Positions 1 to 7,045 of a stretch of DNA of 16,102 nt are shown in pieces. Below the pieces are notes generated by a model that worked only from the letters and a program-made list of their open reading frames with translations, ran no database searches and was not told the origin of the DNA. Position 1 is the stretch's first letter. Every line of letters starts with the position of its first letter. Position numbers and translations under genes: made by a program. The stretch spans positions 2,214 to 18,315 of the forward strand of contig DORQ01000189.1 in NCBI GenBank assembly GCA_003514205.1, written 5' to 3'. Source of the stretch: Acidimicrobiaceae bacterium (GTDB lineage Bacteria; Actinomycetota; Acidimicrobiia; Acidimicrobiales; Microtrichaceae).

Positions 1-108
1 ACGCAGGCCGCGACGCAGGCCTTCAAATCTGGCGACGGGCCGTACGCAACTGTCACGACGCTGATGGCGGCTCGAGGAGGCACCGTTGGCAACATCCTCA
101 AACCCTAG
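1..108 (+). CDS. C-terminal end of an unidentified protein (5' truncated by window edge)
   Basis: Frame 1 is open from the first base to a TAG at 106-108 and gives the last 35 residues of a protein, ending in GGTVGNILKP. The fragment has no recognisable motif, transmembrane segment or catalytic signature, so I cannot name the family. It lies on the same strand as the glycosyltransferase that follows 76 nt later, so it could be the last gene of an upstream envelope-glycan operon. That is only a guess from position. The stop codon sits inside a 10-bp perfect palindrome, CTAGGCCTAG, at 105-114. The following gene appears to have its own promoter. Confidence 0.5.
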   Translation, partial: TQAATQAFKSGDGPYATVTTLMAARGGTVGNILKP

Positions 109-172
109 GCCTAGTCTGCGGCGCGTAGTGAATGTTCAAATCTGCCCAAGGAAACAACCAATGGTGCCGTGT

Positions 173-178
173 TAGGTT
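173..178 (+). promoter_or_regulatory. -10 element of a leaderless promoter for the GT2 gene
   Basis: TAGGTT matches the actinobacterial TAnnnT -10 consensus. Its last T is 7 nt before the GTG start at 185, so the start codon itself would be the transcription start. No convincing -35 is visible. There is no Shine-Dalgarno sequence before 185, which supports leaderless initiation. Confidence 0.5.
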
Positions 179-184
179 CAGCCT

Positions 185-919
185 GTGAATCGCACTGAAC
201 TCGGACCGCGAACACTGCTCATCATGCCAGCGTGGAACGAGAGCGACGTGATTGCTGAGACAATCAGGACTGTCCGAGAAGAACTCGCCGCAGATCTCCT
301 CGTCATCGACGACGGTTCGGGTGACTCCACCGCGGAATTGGCAGCCACTGCTGGAGCGATCGTGATCCAGCATCCTTACAACCTAGGAGTCGGTGCAGCG
401 ATCCACACTGGACTTCGATTCGGTTTTGAACACCGCTACGATCGAGTCGTCCAGATCGACGCTGATGGACAGCACGATCCCGTCTATGTGCCGATACTTC
501 TCAGGGCGCTCGACAGTGCCGACATGGTGGTTGGAACCCGGTTTGGACACGAATACAAGACCGGCGTTCTCCGCAGGATCGTGATGCGTGCCCTCTCGAA
601 ACGAGTATCTCGGTCGCTGGGGATCGAGATCAATGACACCACGAGCGGATTCCGGGCATTCGGCCCCGCAGCATTGGCCGCATTTGCGCAAAGCTACCCG
701 TCCGCATATCTCTGTGACACCGTGGAGGCCCTCCTGATGTGCGGCGAGCAGAAGCTCAGAGTCGCCACCGTTGAGGTCAAAATGCAGCACCGCCAGGGAG
801 GAATTCCCTCATCTGGGCCGTTCAAGAGCGGGCTATATCTAGTCAGGCTTTCGCTATTGCTCGTGGTGAACGCTCACCAGACCCCGCGAATCGTTGCGAG
901 GAGGCTTCTCCCATCATGA
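185..919 (+). CDS. Family 2 glycosyltransferase, DPM1/polyprenyl-phosphate-sugar synthase-like
   Basis: This 244-residue protein has a GT-A fold of the DPM1-like group of family 2. Such enzymes usually move a sugar from a nucleotide sugar to a polyprenyl phosphate on the cytoplasmic face of the membrane. Visible motifs are MPAWNE near residue 14, DDGSGDST at 42-49, the metal-binding DADGQHDP at 92-99 and TSGFRAF at 153-159. These are the landmarks of the family in the expected order. It lacks the C-terminal pair of membrane helices found in some relatives; only a short hydrophobic stretch occurs near 218-228, so membrane attachment may come from the DUF2304 protein encoded next. The start is GTG, chosen because a TAnnnT box lies exactly 7 nt upstream. 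Its stop overlaps the next start as ATGA, indicating translational coupling. The exact sugar cannot be read from the sequence. Confidence 0.88.
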   Translation: MNRTELGPRTLLIMPAWNESDVIAETIRTVREELAADLLVIDDGSGDSTAELAATAGAIVIQHPYNLGVGAAIHTGLRFGFEHRYDRVVQIDADGQHDPVYVPILLRALDSADMVVGTRFGHEYKTGVLRRIVMRALSKRVSRSLGIEINDTTSGFRAFGPAALAAFAQSYPSAYLCDTVEALLMCGEQKLRVATVEVKMQHRQGGIPSSGPFKSGLYLVRLSLLLVVNAHQTPRIVARRLLPS

Positions 920-1299
920 GGCTGGAGCTCCTCGTCATCGTCCTGGCACTGTTAAACCTTGCCGCGGCCTTTACCTTCGTTCGTCAACGCCACCTCAGTG
1001 AGTCATTCGCGATTCTCTGGGTGGGAATTGGGCTCTTCGGCCTTCTGACCGGACTCGCTCGGCCGCTCATCGACCGATTCGCGGACGCTGTGGGAATCCA
1101 GTACGGAACCTCACTGGTCTTTGCTTTCGGAATTCTTTTCCTGTTGGGATTGGTTCTGCATCTCTCAGTCCATGTCTCGCGGGTAGAGAACCAGTGCGAA
1201 GTGCTCGCAAAGGAGGTCGCCCTTCTCCGCGGCCCGATCTCAGAGGAGGTGGGCTCTCAGGAGGGCCACGACGAAACTGCCTCCTCGGAGCACCAATGA
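916..1299 (+). CDS. DUF2304 small membrane protein, partner of the GT2 enzyme
   Basis: This 127-residue protein has three predicted membrane segments at about 3-21, 30-48 and 64-84. A charged helix at 87-105 with coiled-coil character follows, then an acidic tail. Size, topology and position directly after a DPM1-like glycosyltransferase match the DUF2304 family, which recurrently accompanies such enzymes and probably anchors them or helps flip the lipid-linked sugar. That role is inferred from gene neighbourhood, not from a known activity. It is coupled to both neighbours by ATGA overlaps, at 916-919 upstream and 1296-1299 downstream. AGGAGG at 899-904 lies 11 nt before the ATG and could serve as its ribosome-binding site. 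Confidence 0.8.
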   Translation: MRLELLVIVLALLNLAAAFTFVRQRHLSESFAILWVGIGLFGLLTGLARPLIDRFADAVGIQYGTSLVFAFGILFLLGLVLHLSVHVSRVENQCEVLAKEVALLRGPISEEVGSQEGHDETASSEHQ

Positions 1300-3557
1300 A
1301 GTGGGCTCGCCAGCGCATGACCCGTTGGTGGAATTCTCCAGAGACTGGCAACCCCGCTGAGGAAGAGTCGCTGCCACTCGGGCGGGTGGATCGATTTGGC
1401 CCGTGGCTCCTAGTCGCCCTCCCAGTTGTATATGCGCTGATCATGTTGCGAGCCGAACTCGCCACCGCCGCGCCTCCCAACGATTCCGCAGTCCATCACC
1501 TGTGGGTCGAATGGGCAGCAGACCAGTTCCGTGCGGGACGAATCCCCGTTGATGGCTGGGTTTCCAATCTCGGCTTCGGAGTCAGCCAGTTCCATTTCTA
1601 CCAGTCGACCCCCCACGTGCTCTCAGGCGCCATCGAGGCCATTACCGGCTGGAGCCGGGTCGTAAACTTCACCATCTACTTCGGTGTCAGCCTCTGGCCC
1701 ATTTCCGTGTTTTGTTCGCTGAAGCGTCTCCGGATCGGACGATGGGGCGCAGCAGTCGCTGCATCGGTCTCCCTCTTCATGCTCTCCCAGGACGGCCATG
1801 GGCTTGAAATTCTGAGCTACGTGTGGCGTGGTCGAGGCGTTTGGTCCCAACTTTGGGCCATGTGGGTATTCCCCTGGGCGCTGGTACTCACATGGCGTTC
1901 GACCCAATCCGGAAAGAACTTCGGACGAGCTGTTGCAGCGGTCTCGCTCACAGCCTGCCTGCACCTCATTCAGGCATACATGTTGTTCCTCGTGATGCCG
2001 TTTTGGGCGCTGATCGATCCAGTGAGCCTCAAGGCCGTATGGACCCGCGTGCGCCGGGTGGCCATCCTTGGCGGTGTTGGCTTTGCAGGCGCGCTTTGGG
2101 CGATCCTGCCATTTCTCCTCGATGCGAAATGGGCGGGGAATTCTGAGTTCAACGTCGGCACCTTCTACGTGAACTCCTATGGCTTCAAGCAGGTCATGGC
2201 CTGGCTGGTTTCGGGCGAGGTCCTCGACGCCGGTAGGTTCCCCGTCTTGACCTTGCTTGGCGGTGCCGGTCTCGTCACAGCACTGATCAAGGCCCGGCGA
2301 AGCGAAGCACACCGCGTCCCGCTTGTTGTTCTCGGAGTCGCGCTTTGTTTGTGGTTTGGTCGGGAGACCTGGGGTGACCTCGTCAATCTTCTGCCAGGCG
2401 GCGATGGGATGATCTTTCATCGGTTCGTGCTTGGGGTGCAGCTCGCTGGTCTCATGCTGATTGCTACGGGTGCCGAAGGTATCGCGGCAGGATTTCGGAT
2501 GGTCACGAAACGACTCTCCAAGACCCAGACTCAACTTCCAACAAGTGCGGTTGCGGTGGGAGCGAGTTTCGCAGCTCTCGCAATCGCCGTTGGCCCCATG
2601 AACGCGTTTCTGAACCTCAACACCCAGTGGATCCGCGAGCAAAGTGCCGAAGACAACGTGATGAACACCCAGACGACTGGCAACTGGGTCGCGCAACTGG
2701 TGACGACTGCCAAAGACAGGGGCCCGGGACGCTATTACGCGGGTCTGATGAGTAGTTGGGGAGCGCAAGCGGCAGTGAAGCAAACCCCGTTTTACAATTG
2801 GATTCCCGCGACTATGGATGTCGATATCGTCGGCTTCAACCTCAGGACCTTCTCGCTGACAGGAGACTCCGAGCCGCGGTTCGATGACACCAATGCAGCG
2901 CAGTTCAATCTGTTCAATGTTCGATATGTCATCGCCAACCCCAGTGAACACCCACCCACCGTGCCTGCGCAGAAAATCAAGACTGTCGGACAGGTCGCTC
3001 TGTGGGAGATTGAAACAACTGGCTATCTCGACGCAATCGACATTGGCCCAACGCCCATCAGCGCAACACGAGTGACCCTGGCTCGTCAATCGATCCCGTT
3101 CCTCACTGGTCAGGACCTCCAGCGAAAGATCTTTCCTGCCGTCGACATGGGCTACGGGAACCCGCTGCCACCATCGAGTGCCTACCAGCTACCCCTTGAC
3201 GCCAGAATCTCTGATGAGCTGGTCGATGAGGACCGCGGAACCTATGGGGCTTCTGTATCGGTCAATCGCGACGCTTATGTTCTCCTGAAAATGACCTACC
3301 ACCCGAGATGGAAGGCGACGGTGGACGGCCAGCAAGTTGAGACCTACATGGTCGCCCCTGGCTTCGTTGCCGTACCAATTTCGGAAGGCACCCACACGGT
3401 CCGCTTCGCCTACCAGTCGGTATCAAGCTATCGAGTGCTCGTGCCTCTCTCGGCGCTCGCGCTTACCAGCACTGGCATTACCTCAACGATGTGGCATGGC
3501 CGCCGCCGAAGGCAGTCTCCAAGCATCGACCGAACTGAACAGCCGGTTACTAGCTGA
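1296..3557 (+). CDS. Large polytopic membrane protein, GT-C / YfhO-like
   Basis: This protein of 753 residues has roughly ten or more hydrophobic helices between residues 35 and 470, then a soluble extracytoplasmic domain and a last helix near 705-725. After the first helix comes an acidic loop (PPNDSAVHH), then a GRIPxDGW / NLGFG / FHFYQS pattern. This resembles GT-C membrane glycosyltransferases that use polyprenyl-phosphate sugars. The C-terminal part (YHPRWKATVDG, then VPISEGTHTVRFAY) is the beta-domain signature of the YfhO-like family. With the two preceding genes it forms a plausible three-part sugar-transfer system: make the lipid-linked sugar, flip or anchor it, and attach it outside. 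I start at ATG 1296, overlapping the upstream TGA, with GGAG 5 nt before. The longer frame from 1194 would lie inside DUF2304. The 3' end overlaps the convergent HesB gene by 8 bp. Confidence 0.75.
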   Translation: MKWARQRMTRWWNSPETGNPAEEESLPLGRVDRFGPWLLVALPVVYALIMLRAELATAAPPNDSAVHHLWVEWAADQFRAGRIPVDGWVSNLGFGVSQFHFYQSTPHVLSGAIEAITGWSRVVNFTIYFGVSLWPISVFCSLKRLRIGRWGAAVAASVSLFMLSQDGHGLEILSYVWRGRGVWSQLWAMWVFPWALVLTWRSTQSGKNFGRAVAAVSLTACLHLIQAYMLFLVMPFWALIDPVSLKAVWTRVRRVAILGGVGFAGALWAILPFLLDAKWAGNSEFNVGTFYVNSYGFKQVMAWLVSGEVLDAGRFPVLTLLGGAGLVTALIKARRSEAHRVPLVVLGVALCLWFGRETWGDLVNLLPGGDGMIFHRFVLGVQLAGLMLIATGAEGIAAGFRMVTKRLSKTQTQLPTSAVAVGASFAALAIAVGPMNAFLNLNTQWIREQSAEDNVMNTQTTGNWVAQLVTTAKDRGPGRYYAGLMSSWGAQAAVKQTPFYNWIPATMDVDIVGFNLRTFSLTGDSEPRFDDTNAAQFNLFNVRYVIANPSEHPPTVPAQKIKTVGQVALWEIETTGYLDAIDIGPTPISATRVTLARQSIPFLTGQDLQRKIFPAVDMGYGNPLPPSSAYQLPLDARISDELVDEDRGTYGASVSVNRDAYVLLKMTYHPRWKATVDGQQVETYMVAPGFVAVPISEGTHTVRFAYQSVSSYRVLVPLSALALTSTGITSTMWHGRRRRQSPSIDRTEQPVTS

Positions 3558-3870
3558 AGCTTTGCCCGCAGCCGCAGGTGCGCTCGGCGTTCGGGTTAAT
3601 GATTTCGAACCCAGACTTCTCAAGGCCGTCCTTGTAGTCGAGCTCAGCACCGGTGAGGAGTTGAGCTGAGGATGGATCTACAACAACCCGGACTCCATCA
3701 AACTCGGTAGCAACATCATCGGTGGCGATATCGGAATCGAAGAACATCTCGTAGGCGAAGCCAGAACAACCGCCGGGACGCACTGCCACGCGCAGAGCGA
3801 GCTTCTCGTCACCTTCTTGTTCGATCAGTTGACGCACCTTGGTGGTGGCAGAAGGTGTGAGCGTAATCAT
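3550..3870 (-). CDS. HesB/IscA/ErpA-type iron-sulfur cluster assembly protein
   Basis: This 106-residue A-type carrier protein holds and hands on Fe-S clusters to apoproteins in the cytoplasm. The three conserved cysteines are present: Cys35 in GGCSGF, and Cys99 and Cys101 in the C-terminal CGCG. Length is normal and the whole A-type fold is covered. I cannot tell ErpA from IscA or SufA by reading alone, so no symbol is given. Its ATG at 3870 is preceded by GGGAGGA with an 8-nt spacer, and a strong promoter lies at 3909-3937. The gene is divergent from mrp, another Fe-S assembly factor, so the two may be co-regulated from the shared 178-bp intergenic region. Its stop overlaps the end of the convergent membrane gene. 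Confidence 0.93.
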   Translation of the reverse strand: MITLTPSATTKVRQLIEQEGDEKLALRVAVRPGGCSGFAYEMFFDSDIATDDVATEFDGVRVVVDPSSAQLLTGAELDYKDGLEKSGFEIINPNAERTCGCGQSFS

Positions 3871-3908
3871 GGTGGAAGTCCTCCCAAGAACTTGGCGGCG
3901 ACGAACGG

Positions 3909-3937
3909 AGTGTACCGAACCTCGCCGAACATACCAA
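3909..3937 (-). promoter_or_regulatory. Promoter of the HesB/IscA gene
   Basis: Read on the minus strand, TTGGTA (3937-3932), a 17-bp spacer and TACACT (3914-3909) make a good sigma-70-type promoter. The predicted transcription start is near 3902, giving a leader of about 32 nt that holds the GGGAGGA ribosome-binding site. The rest of the 3871-4048 gap holds the mrp promoter, with no other gene seen. Confidence 0.65.
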
Positions 3938-4034
3938 TGCAGTGGGGAAGTTTTCGACTGCCCTCAGCGTTGTTACCACTTGCCTGTAACCCCTGATCGC
4001 CGCCACACATTCCCACACCTCCGAGAACACCTCC

Positions 4035-4040
4035 TAGATT
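4035..4040 (+). promoter_or_regulatory. -10 element upstream of mrp (near-leaderless)
   Basis: TAGATT fits TAnnnT. It ends 8 nt before the ATG at 4049, predicting a leader of about 2 nt. No Shine-Dalgarno sequence and no clear -35 are seen. Confidence 0.4.
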
Positions 4041-4048
4041 GACCTCAA

Positions 4049-5248
4049 ATGTCTCCCGAACCAGATTCAGCCGAAGTTCCACTAGAGCTCCCCAACACCG
4101 AGCACCTCACCGATCTGTTGAGGGGCGTCATCGATCCCGAACTCGGAGCTGACATCGTTGAGTTGGGAATGGTCAAGGGGGTCTCCATCGATGGCGATGG
4201 TGTGGTTCGCCTCACTATCGCCCTCACCACTGCTGGCTGCCCGCTCCGAGCTCAGATCCAGCGCGACGTTCGGGCCCGGATCGAGACGCTTCCGGGGGTG
4301 ACCAAGCTCACCATTGTCTGGACAGAACTCTCGGCGGCCGAAAAGTCGGCAACGATGGCAACTGCACGGCGAAAGGTCGCTGAGCGAGCTCCAGATACCG
4401 CCATACCCTCAATGGCCCGAGTGCTTCTCATCGCTTCCGGAAAGGGTGGGGTGGGCAAGTCCAGCGTGACGGTCAACCTCGCTGCCGCCTTGGCAGGCCA
4501 AGGACTTCGAGTCGGAGTGATCGACGCGGACATTTGGGGTTTCTCTGTTCCGCGAATGCTTGGCATTTCGGGCAGGCTCGGCGGCGCGCCCGCTTCTGGA
4601 AAGATGACTCCGAATGACATCGCGGTTGGCGATGGCCTGATCCGAGTTGTTTCTATGGGGTTCCTCGTTGACAACGAAGAGACCGCCCTGATGTGGCGGG
4701 GTCTGATTCTCCAACGGGCGGTGAGACACTTCCTCGAAGACGTGGACTGGGGCGACCACCTTGACTATGTGCTAATCGATATGCCGCCCGGCACCGGCGA
4801 TGTACAGATGGGTCTTGCGAAAATGCTCCCTCGCGCTGAAATGCTCGTTGTCACAACACCGTCGCTGAGCGCACAGAAGGTGGCGATCCGAGCAGTCAAC
4901 ATGGGCCGTCAGAACTACATTCGAGTTGCTGGCGTCATTGAGAACATGTCTGAGTTCGTGGCCCCCGACGGCCAGCGATTCCCCATATTCGGAACCGGCG
5001 GTGGCCAGCGCCTGTCGAAGACGGCCGGAGTTCCACTCATTGGCTCGATTCCCATCGAGACCGCCGTTGCCCATGGCGGTGATACGGGCTCTCCCATTGC
5101 CCTTGGGACCGGACCCGCAGCAGAAGCCTTCCAGGCGCTGGCACGCAGACTCGTCGATGAGATCGCTCCTCTCAACGACCTCTCGAGTTGCTCCGCCAGA
5201 TTGTTCTCAGCAATGGAGGATGCCCTTGCCTCCCACGACCAGTCCTAG
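4049..5248 (+). CDS. mrp: Mrp/ApbC iron-sulfur carrier P-loop ATPase with N-terminal DUF59/MIP18 domain
   Basis: This 399-residue cytoplasmic ATPase binds Fe-S clusters and transfers them to target proteins. Residues about 15-95 form a DUF59/MIP18 domain containing TTAGCP with Cys64. From about 122 the Mrp ATPase domain shows the deviant Walker A GKGGVGKSS at 131-139, DADIWG at 159-164 and the switch motif DMPPGTGD at 244-251. ENMS at 298-301 is followed by VAPDGQRF instead of the CxxC pair that bridges a cluster in most Mrp/ApbC proteins. The only cysteines are 64 and 381. From memory, mycobacterial Mrp also lacks the pair, so this may be a lineage trait. Residues after about 375 are a variable tail. 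The gene is divergent from HesB/IscA. Its TAG stop shares the palindrome CTAG (5245-5248) with the stop of the convergent Nudix gene. Confidence 0.93.
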   Translation: MSPEPDSAEVPLELPNTEHLTDLLRGVIDPELGADIVELGMVKGVSIDGDGVVRLTIALTTAGCPLRAQIQRDVRARIETLPGVTKLTIVWTELSAAEKSATMATARRKVAERAPDTAIPSMARVLLIASGKGGVGKSSVTVNLAAALAGQGLRVGVIDADIWGFSVPRMLGISGRLGGAPASGKMTPNDIAVGDGLIRVVSMGFLVDNEETALMWRGLILQRAVRHFLEDVDWGDHLDYVLIDMPPGTGDVQMGLAKMLPRAEMLVVTTPSLSAQKVAIRAVNMGRQNYIRVAGVIENMSEFVAPDGQRFPIFGTGGGQRLSKTAGVPLIGSIPIETAVAHGGDTGSPIALGTGPAAEAFQALARRLVDEIAPLNDLSSCSARLFSAMEDALASHDQS

Positions 5249-6090
5249 TCGAGAATCGGTCGCGAGGTAGCGGCATCGAAGACCCGATCGCCGGGAAGCA
5301 GAATCCGAACCCCATGGGGAGAATCCTCTATGACAGGGATCACCGCTTCTACCTGATCTATTCGCCTCGCATGTGAAAGGACGTCTTCCGCGTTGTCGAA
5401 CCGACAGAGCGACTCAAGTGAGCGAACCGTTGGAAAGACAAGGTCGAAGTCGCCCGCCTCATGCCGTGCAAGTGCTTCGGTTGGCGTGACCCACTCGTTC
5501 GCGATTACTTCGTGATCATCGTGCAATGGCTCCTGCGATTCTGGTGCCAATCCCACAAAGAACCTGGTGTCGTATCGCCGAGGAGCTCCAAGGGGAGTGA
5601 TCCACCGGCTGAAGTAGTGAATTCGATCCAGTTCAAGACTCAGATCGTGAGCGGCGCACAGTTCAGCCATGGAGAGGGAGCCGACATCCACTTTCTTGCG
5701 ATCCTCGACAAAGGTCGCCGCCGTATCTGGATCACTGAAGGACAGCGATTCACCCGTAGCGTGGCGAGCAGCCAGCAGGCCCGCCTCCTCGAATGACTCA
5801 CGAATTGCGGCCACCCAGAAGGCGGACCCTCCCGCTGCAAGGCCAAGCTTCATTGAGCATTCCGAATCGGATCGCCCGTGCACACGTGAATCTGTGCCGA
5901 CCATTGCATCCTCTGGATCAACCGCTCCGCCGGGAAACACGTATGCGCCACCGACGAAGTCGGATTGGAGATTTCGACGCAACATCAGAACTTCAAGGCC
6001 AGTGGCGCTCGTGGATCGCAACCACATGATCGTTGCAGCGTCTCGACACGGAATCGCGGCGGGGTCACCCGAAACTCGATTAAATTTCAC
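5245..6090 (-). CDS. Nudix hydrolase, NUDT19/NUDT7-like
   Basis: This 281-residue protein starts with a Nudix beta-strand region leading to GAYVFPGGAVDPED (48-61). The second half of the Nudix box, AIRESFEEAGLL, is at about 95-106. The two halves are separated by some 35 residues, as in the NUDT19/RP2-like group, where the box is split by an insertion. The REx2EE core keeps the metal-binding glutamates. Relatives hydrolyse CoA esters or other nucleoside diphosphate derivatives; the substrate here is unknown. The GTG start at 6090 overlaps the TGA of fxsA as GTGA, so translation is probably coupled to that gene. It is the last gene of a whiB-fxsA-nudix run on the minus strand. Confidence 0.85.
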   Translation of the reverse strand: MKFNRVSGDPAAIPCRDAATIMWLRSTSATGLEVLMLRRNLQSDFVGGAYVFPGGAVDPEDAMVGTDSRVHGRSDSECSMKLGLAAGGSAFWVAAIRESFEEAGLLAARHATGESLSFSDPDTAATFVEDRKKVDVGSLSMAELCAAHDLSLELDRIHYFSRWITPLGAPRRYDTRFFVGLAPESQEPLHDDHEVIANEWVTPTEALARHEAGDFDLVFPTVRSLESLCRFDNAEDVLSHARRIDQVEAVIPVIEDSPHGVRILLPGDRVFDAATSRPILD

Positions 6091-6659
6091 GTCTGTTCCC
6101 GCGGTCTACCAAGTTGGCCGGCGAGATCGTCGAGGAATATCTCCTCAGCGTCAAGATCAATCACACCTCCCCGATCCTGCGCAGGGTTCGCTCGACGCCC
6201 ACCACTCGAAACATCCATTGGGGATCGAACCTCAAAAGTCGTCCAGCGTGCTCGTCCATGGACGCCTGCCGCCTCGGCACGCTTCTTCGCTCGAGTTGCA
6301 ACGACCCGAGCGAGCGGACGCTGCACCTGAGGTACACACAGAAGAACTCCTGAAACGGTGCTCACTATCCCGGGCAGCAACAAGAGGATCCCCGAGACCA
6401 GCTCAAATCCTGACCTCCAGAGCTCAGCGCTTGGGGTTCGATGTTGCTGGACCGCATTGCGGATCTGCGAGACCGCTGACACTCCCGCGCTCCAGATCAT
6501 GAACGCACCCAGGGCCCCGGAGGCGATGACGAACAACAACACCAATGTCCAGCCCAGATGTGCCGCTGCAAACACCAGCAAAACACACTCAACAACGCCA
6601 AGCCCAATGGCTGCAAACACCCCGCGTTTCACAATGGGAAGGGTACCGGCACCCACCAC
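6087..6659 (-). CDS. fxsA: FxsA family membrane protein
   Basis: This 190-residue protein has hydrophobic segments at about 13-32, 36-58 and 86-109. LLLLPGIVSTVSGVLLCVP after residue 91 is the most characteristic FxsA stretch, with its PG and turn residues. A basic patch (ATRAKKRAEA) and a long polar tail ending in VIDLDAEEIF follow, as in other actinobacterial members. In E. coli FxsA overproduction counteracts F-plasmid exclusion of phage T7; its normal job is unknown. The start is GTG at 6659 (a second GTG follows directly), since an in-frame stop lies just upstream at 6663-6665. It follows whiB by 36 nt and overlaps the Nudix start by 4 nt, so it is probably in one transcript with both. 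Confidence 0.85.
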   Translation of the reverse strand: MVGAGTLPIVKRGVFAAIGLGVVECVLLVFAAAHLGWTLVLLFVIASGALGAFMIWSAGVSAVSQIRNAVQQHRTPSAELWRSGFELVSGILLLLPGIVSTVSGVLLCVPQVQRPLARVVATRAKKRAEAAGVHGRARWTTFEVRSPMDVSSGGRRANPAQDRGGVIDLDAEEIFLDDLAGQLGRPREQT

Positions 6660-6695
6660 GATCTACCAGCCGCCCCGGCAACGATGCGCTGACCG

Positions 6696-6971
6696 TTAGG
6701 ACGAAACAGCAACAAGCGTGCCTTCAAGTCGGGCTCTTCGCTCGCTTTCACTGAGCCCGCCCCATACTCCGTGCGGCTCGCGAATTGCTAAGGCATACTC
6801 CAAACACTCTGCCGTGACAGAGCATTCCGCACAGATCGCTTTTGCTCGCTCTTCTCGTTCGAGACGATCGTGCTTTCGTTCGAATTGTGAGGGTGGGAAG
6901 AAAACGGTCACCTGCGGACCTCGACAGGCCCCAACGCTCTGCCAAGACAAATACGATGGCTGTGCACTCAC
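6696..6971 (-). CDS. WhiB-family iron-sulfur transcription regulator
   Basis: This 91-residue protein is a WhiB-like regulator. Four cysteines, Cys16, Cys47, Cys50 and Cys56, have the C-x2-C-x5-C spacing that binds a 4Fe-4S cluster, and GVWGG at 68-72 followed by basic SERRAR is the family's turn and DNA-contact region. Such proteins usually act with the principal sigma factor and respond to redox state or NO. The frame could open at a TTG at 7037, but GTG 6971 is preceded by AAGGGGGG with 5-nt spacing and lies 17 nt after the predicted transcription start, so I use it. The family is essentially confined to Actinobacteria and their phages. It precedes fxsA and the Nudix gene. The Get3-like ATPase pair nearby recalls mycobacterial whiB4 next to Rv3679/Rv3680. 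Confidence 0.94.
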   Translation of the reverse strand: MSAQPSYLSWQSVGACRGPQVTVFFPPSQFERKHDRLEREERAKAICAECSVTAECLEYALAIREPHGVWGGLSESERRARLEGTLVAVSS

Positions 6972-6994
6972 TGAATCCCCCCTTGTTTGTGCCG

Positions 6995-7023
6995 ACGCTA
7001 TCGAGCACGACTGCTCGTCACAA
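6995..7023 (-). promoter_or_regulatory. Promoter of whiB with a palindrome filling the spacer
   Basis: On the minus strand TTGTGA (7023-7018), a 17-bp spacer and TAGCGT (7000-6995) form a strong promoter, with a start predicted near 6988. The plus-strand sequence CGAGCACGACTGCTCG at 7002-7017 is a perfect inverted repeat (6-bp arms, 4-bp centre) that occupies 16 of the 17 spacer bases. A protein bound there would sit between the two sigma contacts, so it is a candidate operator. WhiB itself is one possible binder. Confidence 0.65.
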
Positions 7024-7045
7024 GGAAGAATTTGCAAGCAATTCG

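Noticed and set aside
1194..1295. Earlier start for the large membrane protein
   Set aside because: The 34 extra residues fall inside DUF2304 and read as arginine/glycine-rich filler. ATG 1296 overlaps the upstream stop and has a ribosome-binding site.
1623..3089. A 488-codon open frame on the minus strand
   Set aside because: It lies antisense to the GT-C/YfhO-like gene, has low-complexity charged composition and no family resemblance. It is a shadow of the high-GC codon pattern.
5669..6502. 277-codon open frame on the plus strand
   Set aside because: Antisense to the Nudix and FxsA genes, whose motifs and start/stop overlap are clear.
6972..7037. TTG start extending WhiB by 22 residues
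   Set aside because: It overlaps the promoter and palindrome, lacks a ribosome-binding site and adds residues not seen in the family.
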